Of a DNA stretch of 64,000 bases, positions 12,601-24,800 are shown in pieces. Numbering within the stretch: the first letter of the stretch is position 1; every line of letters starts with the position of its first letter. The notes beneath the pieces are model-generated. The model was not told the origin of the DNA and did no database searches. It saw only the letters and a list, made by a program, of their open reading frames with translations. The DNA is from Cinclus cinclus. Lineage: Eukaryota > Chordata > Aves > Passeriformes > Cinclidae. The position numbers were made by a program, and so were the translations under genes. The stretch spans positions 4,446,807-4,510,806 of the forward strand of contig NC_085052.1 in assembly GCF_963662255.1 (NCBI RefSeq), given 5' to 3'.

Positions 12601-15600
12601 CATTTTCAGGCCCCTTGCAGACAGAAATCACCTACTTTCCTTACCCAGCAGGGCAGGCAAGGTCGGGAGAACCACACAGAGAACCCCAAGAAATTAGAGC
12701 CATTTATAAAATTGTCCAGGTGCCTCCAGCAGCTTGCAAGAGCAGTGAGAACTAATTATTCATTTTTCCTCCTTTCTACTACTACCACCTCAAATTTTCT
12801 TCAGCCACTTCAGGTGCCAGACAGGAGGAACACCTCACATCTCTCCTGAGATGAAGAGCTGTGTGTTTTGTCTTCTTCTCCTAAAGTCTCTGTCATGTTC
12901 CAAAGCAGAAAATGCACAGCAATTAAGTCATTAACTAATTTACATAGTGCAGTCTCAGTAGCCACACGTTGCTTCTCATTAGTCTTTCCTTCACAGGATC
13001 AGCCACTTAACCCCAAAGGCTCCTTGAGGCTGCAATGCCCTGACCTGCAGCCATCCCACTTGTGCAGCCACAGCGTGGTGGGGATGCACACAAATCTCTA
13101 AAGTAAAACCCCCTGAGATCCAGGATCCTTTGGATTGTCATCCAGAGTGACAAACCCCATGACCCAGGTGATAACCAGGAGCTAGTCAGCCCCATGGGCT
13201 CATTGGTGGCACAGAAGGAAGCTCCTCACCAGCCTGTCACATCACAAACCCAACAGCTCATTGCTACCAGGCTTAAAGAGTCCTACAAATATGAGAAAAA
13301 ACCTCGAAGCAGCAGTACAGCTATTTGAGGAAACTTCAAAACCTTAGCATGGAGTCAGGATAATTTGTCACTGACTCCCTGAGTCACAGAACACTCTGAG
13401 GCAGAATAATTTGGTAGAAGTTTGTTGTTGCCATTCATCTCCAGAATTCACAAATGAGCTGCAGAATATGGACATTTATGTCCCTGCAGTACCTGAACAC
13501 CCCAGCTTATCAAAATTAGGATGTTTTAGTATTAGCCACAGAGAAGGGCCCATGTCCCAGTGATTTTATCAGCTGTTACACCAAAAATTGGATTTTATAT
13601 CGAAACAAAAACACTGTGAGGGGTGGATTCAGCAGAGGAGAGAAAGATCACAACAAACAAAGTCAGTTATGTGCACGCATTTGTAAACCAAATTTAATAT
13701 TTTCCATAGATTGTTTGGGGACTGGTGGGGGTTTTTTTGTTGGGCTGATTGGTTTTGACTCTTTTTGTTTTGTTTTGAAATAGTTTTGTGCTTTCAGGAA
13801 AATAATGTTTAAGAAGTTATAGTTCATCTCCAAACCATCCCCTAAGTAACTGACTTTGGCCACAGAAAAATCTGACTCTTGTTCTTCCAGTTCATTACCA
13901 AATTTAACACGTTTTAAAACAGTCTCAGCAGCACTCCTGTTGGAGCAGAGAGGAGTTTGAACTGTGGACACTCTTTATTTCTTTCCAGGCTGTCAGATGT
14001 TTGAGTGATCAAAAAAGTTGCCCTAATACACACACATATATTCAAAAGAAGCTCAAAAGAGTATTTTAGAAATGGTCTAAAATAAATCCTAATGTAGATA
14101 TTTACATATAAAATTAACTACTAATATGCCAACATATAGAAAATCTGTATATACTGGTTTTCTACATTTAATGTATTCATGCAATCATCATAAAAGAATA
14201 TGCTTTGTGAATCTAAATCAGACAGCAGAAAAACATAATTCATTTTTTCAATTTAGGCTAGTTATGCAAATCAGGTGCTGAACTAGCTTTGCAAAGCATA
14301 CTTTTAAAATTTTTAATTAACATATGTGAACACAATTATAAAGACTATGTTTTGTTCACAAGTACCTTCCTAAAGCTGCAGTTAAATAAATTACTTTTGA
14401 ATTTCAATACATACAGCCTCTGAAGTGATTGACTACAGAAGCTTGCAGCTAAATTTGTTCTATATTTGTTTAGTATAGTATAGTATACTATATAGTATAC
14501 TCCTATTTGAAAAGGATTGTCATTATAAAGAGTTAGTTAACAGGAAGACTTAAATAATTAAAATAAAAACCAGAACACGGAGGTTCTCAGCATTTTTAAG
14601 TCTAGGATAATTTAAAAAAACCCCCAACAACAAACCAACCAGCTTTGTCACAGAGAGCATACAAACAACAGGAGGAAAACTAAACAGCTCATACTTTTTC
14701 TCCCTTTAAGGCAGCACAGTATTTAAATGAATACAACTGATTCTCCTGAAATATGAAATGTAATTTGCATTAAACACTTCCAGAAACACTGGAGTCTGCA
14801 AGAACACAAAGTAAATCTATGGCATCACTTTATTTTCCCAATGACTTTGAACAGGATGCTAAAAAAAAAAAAAAAAAGAGAAAGAGAACTCCATTAATAC
14901 TGTAGCCAAAAGGATTTTGTGCACTGCTGCACTGGAGTTATCATAGCACAAAGAAATGTCTTTAACTCTGCCTGTGGAGAGCCCAGCTCCCAAAACCCCA
15001 GTTCACAGCCACAGCCTCGTGTTCCCACCCCAGACCTGGAGTTCCCAGCACAGCATCAGCTCACAGAGCACAACACAGCTCTGCTTTCAGCATCTGGCAT
15101 TCCCACCCAAGCCCCTCGGAAAGGTGAACTTGGCTTGGCTCCCCTTCCTCCTTCCTCCACTAAAAGTTGCTTCCTCTTCCATCTGCCCCCTGCCACATTC
15201 CCCCATTGAGCACATCCTTTCACAGCAGTTGCTGGGACACGCCAGAGCTCAGGGTAATCTTCAAGGGGTTACATTAAGTTTCCATTCCCACTAACTCCCT
15301 CTGGTTTAGTAGAGGGGAAGCTGCAGCAAGCCTTTACAAATCTCAGTCAATAAACCAGAAATTGCCTTTCCTTTTTCTCCATGTCTTCCATTGCAAGTTG
15401 GGGGAAGAGAGGTGTTTGAAGAGGTTTTTTTTTTTAAAAAAAAAAAAAGTTTGCCTGCTAGAGGTTATTCACATGGTTGGGAAATAAGGAGTTTTAAATG
15501 ACTCTTGAAATTTTAAAAAACAGAACAGGTTTTTTTGACACCACCTTTTCACTCTGCTGGCTTTTGTTGTTGCTCTGCAGGAACAGTAGCCAAGTAGTAA

Positions 15601-18600
15601 GTTAGAGTTGTAAAACTTCATGTCTTTGGAGAGTTGTTGTCTCTCCCTTGTTTGGAGGAGTGGTACCAAAATAAATAAGTAGTGGATATTGCTTTAACTG
15701 CTGGAATTTTGCATTAAAATCAGTGAACACTGGTCAGCAAAACCAGTGAGCCATCCCAAAAAAGTAACAAATTGCTACCTAATATATTGAACCAAGCTTG
15801 GACTATATGTGACACTTTAGATCTGAAGAATTACACTAAAACTTGGCTTTGTTACCTTGCAAGAGAGCCAAATTTTAGCAAACAACTTGGTGCATTGCTA
15901 CCCCTTTCTGAGAGTGGCTGGGGTACAGCAGTGTGGAGGGAATGCCTGTCATGACCACTTCTTGTTTTTCTTCCCAAACATCGTGACTGCTTTATCAGTT
16001 GGATGTAATTATGACATGATCAGATAGGAAGAGCAGATTCTATCCTTAAGGGAGTCTCTGTGTAGAATTTTGCAATTACAGTAGATATTTTCTTTAATCA
16101 GTAATGGTGTAATTTGCTGTTGCTTCTGGCGTGGTTTATTTGTCTCTCACGGGAGTAGAATTTTAAGTTCATACCTATTCTAATTAAAACCCTCAAAGGG
16201 GCAGGAATGCAAAAATTGGCATTTGCTTCTCATTTAATTTAATTCGCTTCTCAGAAATACGAGAAGCAAAGTAAATTGTGATATGGTAACAATGGTATTT
16301 GAAAAATTCTTACAGCTTTTGATTGTAGGCACCTATGACCTTCTCTTAGAGATAAAGGGTTGTTTTTCCTCCTGAGAAACACCTCCTGAAATGGCTCTGG
16401 CTGTGAACACAAAAATAAACACTGCTGTGTGGAGAGGTGTGTGTGTGTATATTTATATATTTATAGTCACCATCTTATCCTTGATTTAGCTTTTTTTCCC
16501 AGAATACATGGTCTCCTCTCAGCCACAGCAGGAACAATTCAAACCTTCAGGCTTCAGTGCTTGTGTTTATGACTCTTCCAGTCCACTGAGGGCACCACAT
16601 TGTTTATCTTTAGATTCCTGTAATGTCAACATGGGTGTCTTCTCAACAAGCTGGGAAGCCTTGCTATGTTTGAGGAATATGCACTGAGTTGATGAAGCAT
16701 GGCTGTTTAACTCCTTCATGGCTGACTTCACCTTCCCACCTGTTTAATGTGATCTGTGGTCAGCAAGCAAAGGAAAACTCAGAGTTATCTTTGTATCTTC
16801 ACTAGTCTGGCTGCAGTTGTTTTCCTTTGTCCCTTTCCTGTTGTTTGCTGAAGGCCTGGTGAGTGCCTGTATTATTTTCTTAAGGATGGCAGGTGTATGA
16901 GATACAGCAGGAGAGAGAGAGAGAGGGAGAATAAAGCTGATGAACAAGGGAAGAAAATCTTCATCCCCTGTCCAATTTTCAGTCAGTATAGTTTTAGCTA
17001 AAGCAGCTTTCTGCTGAGTGGTCCTTAGCAGCCTGACAATAAATGACTTGAGAAGATGCTGTTAGAGTCAAATAAAGTACTATTAGGAAAACAATCTCCA
17101 AGTTGAGTCCCAAACTCTGTCATGCTCCCATCCAACAGTGTTTGCCTGCCTAGCAATTTCACAGCTGTGGAAAATACAGGTCCAACATTTTCACACTATT
17201 TTTAAAATGGAGAAATGTAGTAAATAATTACAGAGGAACATTATAAATATAATATATTTTTCCTTTTCCTCTCTACCCATAAATTCACACATCCCATGAG
17301 AAATTATGATGGCTTTCCAATTGTGAAGAAAGCTTTAACCATTAATTCAAAAGTGAAAGACCAGTCCCCCAACTTCCTTTTCACTATACTTTCAAATTAA
17401 AAACTCTGCTATAACTTTGAATCTTCTTCTTTCATCCCCTCTCCGTCACTCACAGGAAAGATGCAAATAATAATATGAATAATAATTATTCATTGCAGTG
17501 AGAAGTGTCCCAGAATTTGCTGCATTTGCATAAAAGGACATATAATTCTCTGAAAAAATGTAATGTTCTTTTTGAGTAAATTTAAAGAACTACTTGACAT
17601 TATCTACCATAGACTATTGGACCAGCAGTAATTACTGCTGGAAGTAAGAATTAATTAATGTGGTGGCTGGAGGTATGTTAAGACTATGTAAGGATCAGGA
17701 ACAGACTGTGGCCAACTGACAGCAACATCCTGATATGCACTGGATGAAATGGAAGGAAAAATGAAAGAGAATCATAACTCAGGGAGTAAAAGTTGTGAAT
17801 CCCAGTGGATACAACAAACCCAGAGAAGAGACCGTGTAGGATAACAGCAAATCACATTAAAATGCTGCAGGCAAAATTACTGCACTGAAAGTTGGGAATG
17901 CATTTTTGTTCCCAGTTGACCATGAAAAATGGAATGTATATAGATGTTACTGCACTGCTCAGAAAGTATGTAAACACCCAGGGTGAGCCCCAGAGCTCAG
18001 AGGGATTTGCCCAGCTCCCATCTGTGGGAATGGAGGCTGAATACTGGGACAGGGCTGCTGCTGAGCCTCTGCTGATCCCTGCAGCACCAGGATCTGAGGG
18101 GAGAACCACAGCAGCCATCAGTTCAGAGAGACTGAAATCAGCTGAAAGATGGGAAAAGTAATAGTGCAGAATATTAGCTGCAGGATGCTCAGCAGTCAGA
18201 TTTGTTCAGAGGATATAAATGGAGAAATCTGAGCAGGATCACAGCACGACACTTCAGACAACCACCAGACTCCTGAGAAGTTGTGGCCCCTCTGGCAACA
18301 TTATACATTTCACAGTAGAAAACAGGAACAAAAAGATAACCACACATTAAGATCTATGTTTAAAGAGAAATGAACAATAACAGAGATGTGGAATAACCAG
18401 CTTTGTTTGCTTTTTTGGCTTGTTCAGAAAAGCAAGAGGAAGAAAGGATAAAGTAAAATATGTAGAAATAACTTATGTCTAATTGGCTTTGAAATTCCCT
18501 CCTCAGTTCTGGGGCAAAAGATGCATTACTAGAACTTCAATTCAGCAGCAGCAGTTTTAATCTTCAAAGAGCTTTCCAATCACTTGGTGACTTCTACTTT

Positions 18601-21600
18601 TCTGTAGTCATGAGAAAGGCTGTGGAATATGACAGTGCTCCTCTTCAGAGCTCTGAGTGGCAAGAATTAAAACCCTGAGTTAAAAGTATTCCATATTAGA
18701 AAGTCCAGCCTATTCAAGTTTTACAAAATTTTATACCCATGTCTCCAGTTATATAGAACCCTTTCTGTTTTTAACATCCTCCACCCACCCCTTTAAAATG
18801 AGAGCAAAGATACCCTGGTAATGACATCATTCTAGTTAAAATAAAGATAAAATTCAGCCAGGGAATTCAATAATAATCCTGCAATGTGCAGTCACTTTGG
18901 GAGCTGTCCCTGAGCTCTCTGCACAACCCCTGGAGCAGCATGGATGAGGCTGAGATACATCTGGGATCACTCTGCATCCCACAGACCATGTGCCTTGCTC
19001 TGTCTGATATTTTAGGGAGCAGATTTGTTAGTCCTGCTCAGCTTGGTCTCATTTCTAAGTGTGGCTTTATGAGCTGGCGCCTGAGTCCAAACCATGCAGA
19101 GGTGCAGGGCTGAGGAAGTGCAGTTACATCAGCCTCTGTGAAAGTGAGTGTTTGCCTTGTATTAAGGCCATGTTCATGATTTTGGACATTTGGCCATCCA
19201 GAAAAGGCAAGGAAAAGAAGACAGTGTCATTCCTCCATGATACCCAGATCTTTTGGTTGGATTAAGCAAGATCTGTTTAATGGGCAGCACAACAGCTGAG
19301 ACCTTCTGCAGTTTCATAAACTGCAGTACTTTCCACAGCTTCCCATTAAAGAACACCTCCATTACTTCAGCTGCATTTTGCCTGCTAAAGGCTGGATCTC
19401 AAGCATCAAACTGGGTCAAAATATCTGTTTTTCCAGAAAGTTTCTTTTTCAATTTAAAGACCTTTCTCTTCATGTGGAGTTTCACTACTCAAGAAAAATG
19501 CATCATATAAATAGCTTATATTTACTTCAGCATAAGCCCAACAAGCTGTGCCACTATAATAGGGCAGGGCACAATCCTAAAATCTCTCAGCAGTTTGAAC
19601 TTTGTGTGCTTTACAGCAAAACAGAACACGATTAGTATATGTGAAATCACTTCATTAAACATACTGCTGGCCCCAGCCTTGTTTTATTCAAGCATTATCT
19701 TTGTTCATTGCCACTAAATTTAGATGGTATTCTCCTCAGAGGCTGGTCTTTACAAGACAGATTGGGTATTTACTTTTTCTCCAAGTGTCTACTACATTTT
19801 TCCTAGTAGCACATTTATTCCACAGATCTTCCCACTCATATTAAATGAGTTCTAAACTTAGCACAGGCTCTCCCAGCTTTAATGCAAACCATGTGTGAGG
19901 CTTCCAAATGACTCACTGAGAGTATGAGCCGTGCAGTGGTGTCCTCTGATAAACACACAAACAAAAACAACTCAGACCAACTGGTTCTGAGCACAAGAAC
20001 AACACCAACTGAGCTATTTCAATGGTGCTGGGGTTGGGAGGAAAGGCAGACAGCAAAGGGGGTCCAATATAGGATGCTTCTCTAGAGCATAGATTGCTAC
20101 TTATGAAAAAAGTTAAAAGAAACCAGATTTTTTTTTTTTTTTACAACGTGCTGAAAACTTAAATGTATCTGCCTTGCAAATGTTCAGTCAGTGTCACAAA
20201 ACCCAAAAGCCAGAAGCAGATGCAAAAGAAAAAGAGCAGCCAAGCCTGGTGCTGACATTCTGAATGCAAACCACGCAAAGCAGTTTCATCATCCACTACC
20301 TGCTGTGCTCCTTGGCTTGGTGGTATAAGGATGGCTTTATTGACACTGGGGAATTTCTGACTGAAAATCAAAATATTTTAGTTTTGTTGCTACTTCTTGT
20401 TATCTCTCTGTTAATAGTGTTTTAAAAATAATTTGGCTTCTATGCATATTTTGTTTTGCTTTGGGTTTGGAGGGGGTTGGGTTGTGTTTTGTTTTGGTTT
20501 TTACAGACTGAGAAGGAGACCAGAAGCTTTCTTTCCTTTTGGAAGAGTTTTTTGCTACATTTCTTGATAAATTCAGTAGTTTTTAAGTAAAGTCTTCTCA
20601 GCCTCGGGATGACTCCTGAACAAATATATTTGACTTCCAGAAGCTTCCTGAGTAGAGGCTGTACTCTATGGAGAAGAAATTCTCATTACTTAGTTATAGA
20701 AATTAACACATTTCCATCTTCCCCAACCTTGAGATAAGTTAATACCTAACAAAAATCTTGGTAAGAATAGCCACAAACTATGGAAGATTTTTCTTCTAAA
20801 ACTTATTTATGAAAAAAATCTGTGATAGTTGTAATACTGATTGCCTTGAGAGGGTCCACTTTGCAATGCAGAAGGTGCAGCAGATCTGCTGATGGCTGAA
20901 GTGGAAGCAAAATGAATCCCAATGCATTTTAGCAGCTACCACAATATATGGGAGAGGAGAGGATAAAATATATACCGGTGTTTTAATTGTTGAAATTAAT
21001 GAATTGCAACTTTTATTCAAACTTCTATCAGCATAGTAACTTCTAATATAATTGTACACCAGTAGCCAGAGCACTTCACTGCCTTCCTTGCAAAAATCTA
21101 AAAATAAACCACCAAACACCGCCATGCATTAACAGCACACCCTGAGAACATGGGTGTAAAGTCCCGGATGGGGACGCAGACGGTGCAAGGTGACTTCTGA
21201 ACAAGGAGGAGCTGCTGTGTGCTGGGGCTCTGAGGCCACCCCGGGCACTGCCCAGATCCCAGGAGCTGCCCCCACCCTGCCCATGGCCCCGGGCCCTATT
21301 TCAGCTCCCCAGGGATGTCATCCCTGTGCTGCCACAAGGTGCTGGTCCTGCCCTGCCCTGCCCTGCCAGCTGAGCCAGGCTGCCCCTGACTGCCACCCTG
21401 GGCTCTTCCCTGTCCTCAGGGTCATGTCCCAGCTGCCCATGGCTGCCCTGCTCCCAGGCTGGGGTGCTGGCATGAGCCAGCACTGCTCGTCCCGTGGGGA
21501 TCCCCCAGGATCTTGTTCCCCAGGGAACAACCACCGTGCCCTGATGCTTTGGAGCGCTGCCACTGCCAAAGGGAACAAACACACCAAGTTGCTTTCAATT

Positions 21601-21815
21601 ACCACTGATGGCACTTAAATATGAGTGTAACAAGGAGCAGAAGATAAATATGGGGTAGAGTGGCCCATGGAAGCAGTTTCTGAAAGGTTTGCTCTAGGCT
21701 AGGAGGGGAGGAAAAACAATTGCCCTGTCACACTCACCTCATTCTCTGCGCTGCTGTTCTCATTGCCCATCTCGACTCTGATGTCCAGGATCACACAGCA
21801 AGTAAAGAAAGATCA
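1..21815 (-). CDS. TACC2: TACC2, 5' part of the gene (three coding exons; 3' part beyond the left edge)
   Basis: Transforming acidic coiled-coil protein 2: TACC proteins bind centrosomes and microtubule-associated partners through a C-terminal coiled coil. That TACC domain is encoded outside this window. Three minus-strand exons are recognised: 21738-21770 (start), 10397-10575 and 1-3688. The donors are GTGAGT and GTAAGA and the acceptors end in TAG and CAG. Phases agree: exon one ends in phase 0, exon two in phase 2, and the giant exon supplies one base to finish a serine codon. Joined, they give 1,300 open codons. The leader MGNENS and the later QPPGN near residues 21-25 match human TACC2 as I remember it, and the giant exon starts with SIG as in human. 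Neighbours NSMCE4A and ATE1 have the conserved order and orientation. The giant exon is poorly conserved, so the identity rests on the leader, exon structure and synteny. Confidence 0.9.
6561..6671 (+). repeat. Degraded CR1-like LINE 3' fragment
   Basis: The stretch around 6605-6660 (TTGATCCTGCTTTAGGGCAG, then GGACTGGATGACCTCTTAAG) resembles the 3' region of old sauropsid CR1 elements, which often read GGACTAGATGACCTC. Only about 110 bp can be followed. It lies sense on the plus strand, inside a TACC2 intron. Confidence 0.55.
8831..8935 (+). repeat. TAGAA pentanucleotide array, 21 copies
   Basis: Twenty-one uninterrupted TAGAA units. The array abuts a 116-bp segment (8936-9051) found again after a second TAGAA array. 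It produces long artificial frames of repeated YSILF on the minus strand that are not genes. Confidence 0.97.
8936..9051 (-). mobile_element. 116-bp repeat copy 1, CR1-like remnant
   Basis: Begins ATTGGAAGGGACCCAC and matches 10034-10149 with about 8 substitutions in 116 positions by my count. The GGAAGGGACC start right after the array resembles the reverse complement of an avian CR1 3' end, where the element's own short terminal repeats would be the source of the expanded TAGAA units. The downstream part (GCACTCTAGGGCTGACC and on) I do not recognise. Confidence 0.6.
9745..9809. repeat. A/C-rich low-complexity tract, G-run-rich on the minus strand
   Basis: A runs broken by C runs at 9769-9772, 9787-9789, 9796-9798 and 9805-9809. 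On the minus strand this gives four G runs of 4, 3, 3 and 5, separated mostly by T stretches. The layout could allow a G-quadruplex, although one loop is about 14 nt. Confidence 0.7.
9954..10033 (+). repeat. TAGGA/TAGAA pentanucleotide array (2 + 14 copies)
   Basis: Two TAGGA units (9954-9963) are followed by 14 TAGAA units (9964-10033). The array abuts the second copy of the 116-bp segment, just as the array at 8831-8935 abuts the first. Confidence 0.97.
10034..10149 (-). mobile_element. 116-bp repeat copy 2, CR1-like remnant
   Basis: Starts ATTGGAAAGGACCCAC and ends GTACAAGCAA; about 93% identical to 8936-9051. Identity stops at the same point in both copies, and the sequences on the far side of the two arrays differ. 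That argues for two separate insertions of one family rather than a single large duplication. Confidence 0.6.
10284..10318 (+). repeat. CAT trinucleotide microsatellite
   Basis: Eight CAT units, then CCT, two CAT and CAG. It lies about 80 bp beyond the donor end of TACC2 coding exon 2, inside the intron. Confidence 0.95.
10397..10575 (-). CDS. TACC2: TACC2 coding exon 2
   Basis: A 179-nt exon (59 codons plus two bases) begins after a CTAG acceptor (10579-10576) and ends at a GTAAGA donor (10396-10391). It reads NTPQDSELGQPPGN and continues with K/S-rich and P/A-rich sequence ending PGPTTT, plus two bases (AG) that complete serine with the first base of the giant exon. QPPGN followed by NLK resembles the human TACC2 leader (QPPGNSQNIK). 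Both splice phases fit the flanking exons. Confidence 0.87.
10576..21737 (-). other. TACC2: TACC2 intron 1 (coding)
   Basis: 11.2 kb without a recognisable coding exon. Small items only: an A17 run at 14861-14877, short AT palindromic sequence near 14465-14505, GA-rich sequence near 16910-16928, and a GC-rich patch at about 21190-21590 with CCTGC repeats. Open frames inside it are short or low-complexity and lack splice context. Confidence 0.72.
14861..14877 (+). repeat. Poly-A run (17)
   Basis: Seventeen consecutive A in a TACC2 intron. No retroposon body is recognisable directly upstream. Confidence 0.95.
21738..21770 (-). CDS. TACC2: TACC2 start-codon exon (MGNENSSAENE)
   Basis: Eleven codons from ATG at 21770 to a perfect GAG|GTGAGT donor (GT at 21737-21736) read MGNENSSAENE; human TACC2 begins MGNENSTSDNQ. 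The reading is in phase 0, as the next exon requires. Gly2 with Ser6 forms an N-myristoylation-type start (MGxxxS). The exon is far too short for ordinary ORF calling. Confidence 0.88.
21771..21815 (-). other. TACC2: TACC2 5'-UTR part of the start-codon exon
   Basis: Upstream of the ATG, a pyrimidine tract ending TTCTTCCAG puts an acceptor AG at 21817-21816, so about 45 nt of 5' UTR would precede the start codon in this exon. A second, weaker AG lies about 30 nt further upstream after a T run. Such an acceptor implies a separate non-coding first exon at higher coordinates, which I could not locate. Confidence 0.55.
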
Positions 21816-24800
21816 CTGGAAGAAAAGAAAAAGCTCTTAATATGCTGTAAAAAAACAAAACCAAACCAATATGAAACAACAAAAAGCCTGGAAATTTTGG
21901 AGGACTGTCATCTCAGCCAGCTGGTCAGCTGCCCCTCCTGACATTCAGTCTTTACAATGATTTTAAGTCATAAATTGAGGGGAAAGGACTCTTAATGCTT
22001 TTATTTCCTAAAGTCTCTCCGCTGTCTTCCCGAAAGACAGTCCTTGAAACTCAGCTTGGTTACTCTGTCTGGCTTGTCCCATGACATTTGAACAGAAAGA
22101 CATTTTCCTCACCAAAGTCACTTTGGACAGACAGCCCATAGGAAAACCTTACAGTTTTAACTGTATTGAAACCACTTTTATGTCTTGAAATTCCTAGACC
22201 AAGCTGCCTGCTCACATTGTCAGAACCATGGTGTTAAACCTAACTATCACTGAAACAATCAACTTTCAGTCAATGCACTCAGAGAAAGAGTAAATGGATT
22301 TTTTATCCTGATCATTGGCATTGTTCCCTGCTTTTCTTAGGCATTATTCTGTTACGATGTTGTGTTCCCAACACCTTCTTTAGACTTAACAGGATCTGCC
22401 TACCATAGTAACTACTGGTTTTATACTAGTTTCAGCTCTAATTATTTAATTTCAGAATAATCTCTGAGCAGTTTTAGAGTTAATTGTCTCCTCAGGCACT
22501 GTTCATTTCTATATTTCTTTTGAAAAGGACACTCAATAATAAAAGTCCACACCAGAGATTCACTTCTGTACATTCTTGTCCTAAACATTTTATTTGGGGC
22601 CTCATGCATTGAAATTCACTGTATTTATTGTAATAGTGAATAGGTGAAAATTATACAGTCTCTTCTGCTTCATGTGTCAAGAAAAACTCCATTAAAGTTA
22701 GGCTGTAAGAGGGAGATTGCACTTTGAATGCCAAGGAAACCATACAAGCTTTTAAGGAATGTTGTTACTTATTACTACAGTACATTTTTAAAAACCTGAA
22801 ATATTGTTTTTCTTCACAGGAGGCTTGGGGAGAGAGAAGTTTGGTGTTGTGCTCTTAAGCTCTGTTCTGTTTAAACTTGATTGTCTTCAGGGGATACAGC
22901 AGTGCTTGAACTTGCTCCTGTTGAAATCACTGGGGCCAGGATTGCACTTTCTGTGATTAATTAGCAACGTGAGGTTTTATCTGCTGAGATTGCTGCCAAA
23001 TCCTCTCCTGTTTTAAACAATTTTAAAACTGTTTTAAAACAGTTCTGAGCTATGCTGAAGACTGGATATAACATTTTCAAAATCACTGTTTCCCAAGGAT
23101 GAAGTACTCCATCATGTAGTAATGTACACACACAAATCTTCCCAGTCTCTACCCAGTGAAATGTTCCAAGATAACACATTAAGATTATAATATTTTAAGT
23201 ATATATTGATGTAATAAAACATTCTCACAGTGATAGAGCTGCTGACTGAGGGTTAAATGCACAGGAGGGAAAGAGTAACTCCACTATAGTAATGTGCTTC
23301 CCTCAACAGCCAGCACAATTCTTTAAGAGTGAATATTGTGGCATTTCTGTTCCTCTGACCTGCCTAGCTTTTCTCCTCCCAGATCTTTTTCTGTCCCTAC
23401 AGACATCATGTGAAAACAGACATCATCTGAGAATTCAGAGCTCTCTAAACTGTCCCCTTACAAGCACTTGCAGTAATAACATAAACTGGGGAATGAATGA
23501 AACTCTCCAAAATCCCCATGCTTACGTTTAATTGGTTTAATTGGGGTGGGGTCTCATATATAAATTGTGCAAAATGCAGATTTTGCTCATCCAGTTCTTC
23601 AATAGATTAGCCAATGTATATCATAAGGTTGTCCCATTTATTTTAGAATAAATTCACTCCAGTGCATAACATACAGTCAGTATTTCTGCACCAGCTCAGC
23701 CAAACTGACTGTTAAGGACAGCAACTGCTAATAGAGGCCAAAATAATAATATTGAGTAGAAAGATAACAATACTTTATTTACAGGGTTTTTTTTTTTAAT
23801 GAAAATGCACAGGAATCAAAGTAGAAAATGACAAGAACACAGCAGATGTGCCAGCCGTCAAAAATCTCCACTAACACATCATATCATGCTGTCTACCCAC
23901 TCTTTTCTTTCCCTAGAGCATGAAATTTCACAATTTTCACACAATTCTCACATTACCATCTGCTTAATAATGACGATAAATGTCATAAATAGGAAATAAA
24001 GACATTAGAGATTCTCCAAAAATGGAAAAAACGATAATAATATTAAAGTGTGAATTACACTGCAGAGTACTAAGATAATGTTTAAGATTACAGTGTTACT
24101 ATAATCCTTTTTACATATATTATTTCTAAATCATTCAATGCACAAGCATTACTTTGCAAACTACAAGCCCTTTATCGTGCGTATAGACTTTCAAATAAAC
24201 ATTTCAAACATGCTAAAAATGCATCCATTAAATAAACATAGGTTAACCAAAAGATAATATTCAACATCTTTCTATAGTATCTTTCACAATTTACATGTCA
24301 TTATTGAAATTATTGGAACACTACATATCAAGAACAGCTCACTGGTACCAAATTGGTCTGTTCAGCCCGCAGAGACTTTCTGAGCTGAACAACCTCTCTC
24401 TTTGAGAGCAAACAAGAAGGTGTTTAACATTGCACTTACATTCCAACATCTATCAGGCACCTTTGGCTTCACTGACGCTTTCAGAGCCTGTCTTCAAATC
24501 ATTCCTTCCACCTTCACCTCAGCAGTTTTCACCTGATTTTTCCTGCTCCTTCTCCTCAGACTCATGAAATGCAGGCTTTCTCTCCGGGACCCACCTTCAT
24601 AACCTGCTCAACAACCAACTTGCCTCCACCCCAGGCAGAAAGAAAACAAGTTACACCTCCTCAGCCCGGCCTCCCCCTGCTCCTGCCAGGCTGCCAAGGC
24701 TCTCTGCATGCCATAAATCCACTACTAATGTTTTTTCACGAAAGCAACCCCAGAGAACATCAATTTTGGGTCAAACATATTTCACTTCTGGTTTTTGGCT

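Noticed and set aside
17852..18161. Overlapping open frames on both strands of similar length
   Set aside because: No splice context, no recognisable domain, and located within a TACC2 intron.
21190..21618. 142-codon plus-strand frame and antisense partners in a GC-rich patch
   Set aside because: Low-complexity P/A/C/S/G composition from GC-rich sequence with CCTGC repeats; no domain. It sits beside the TACC2 start exon, but the phases and strand do not fit.
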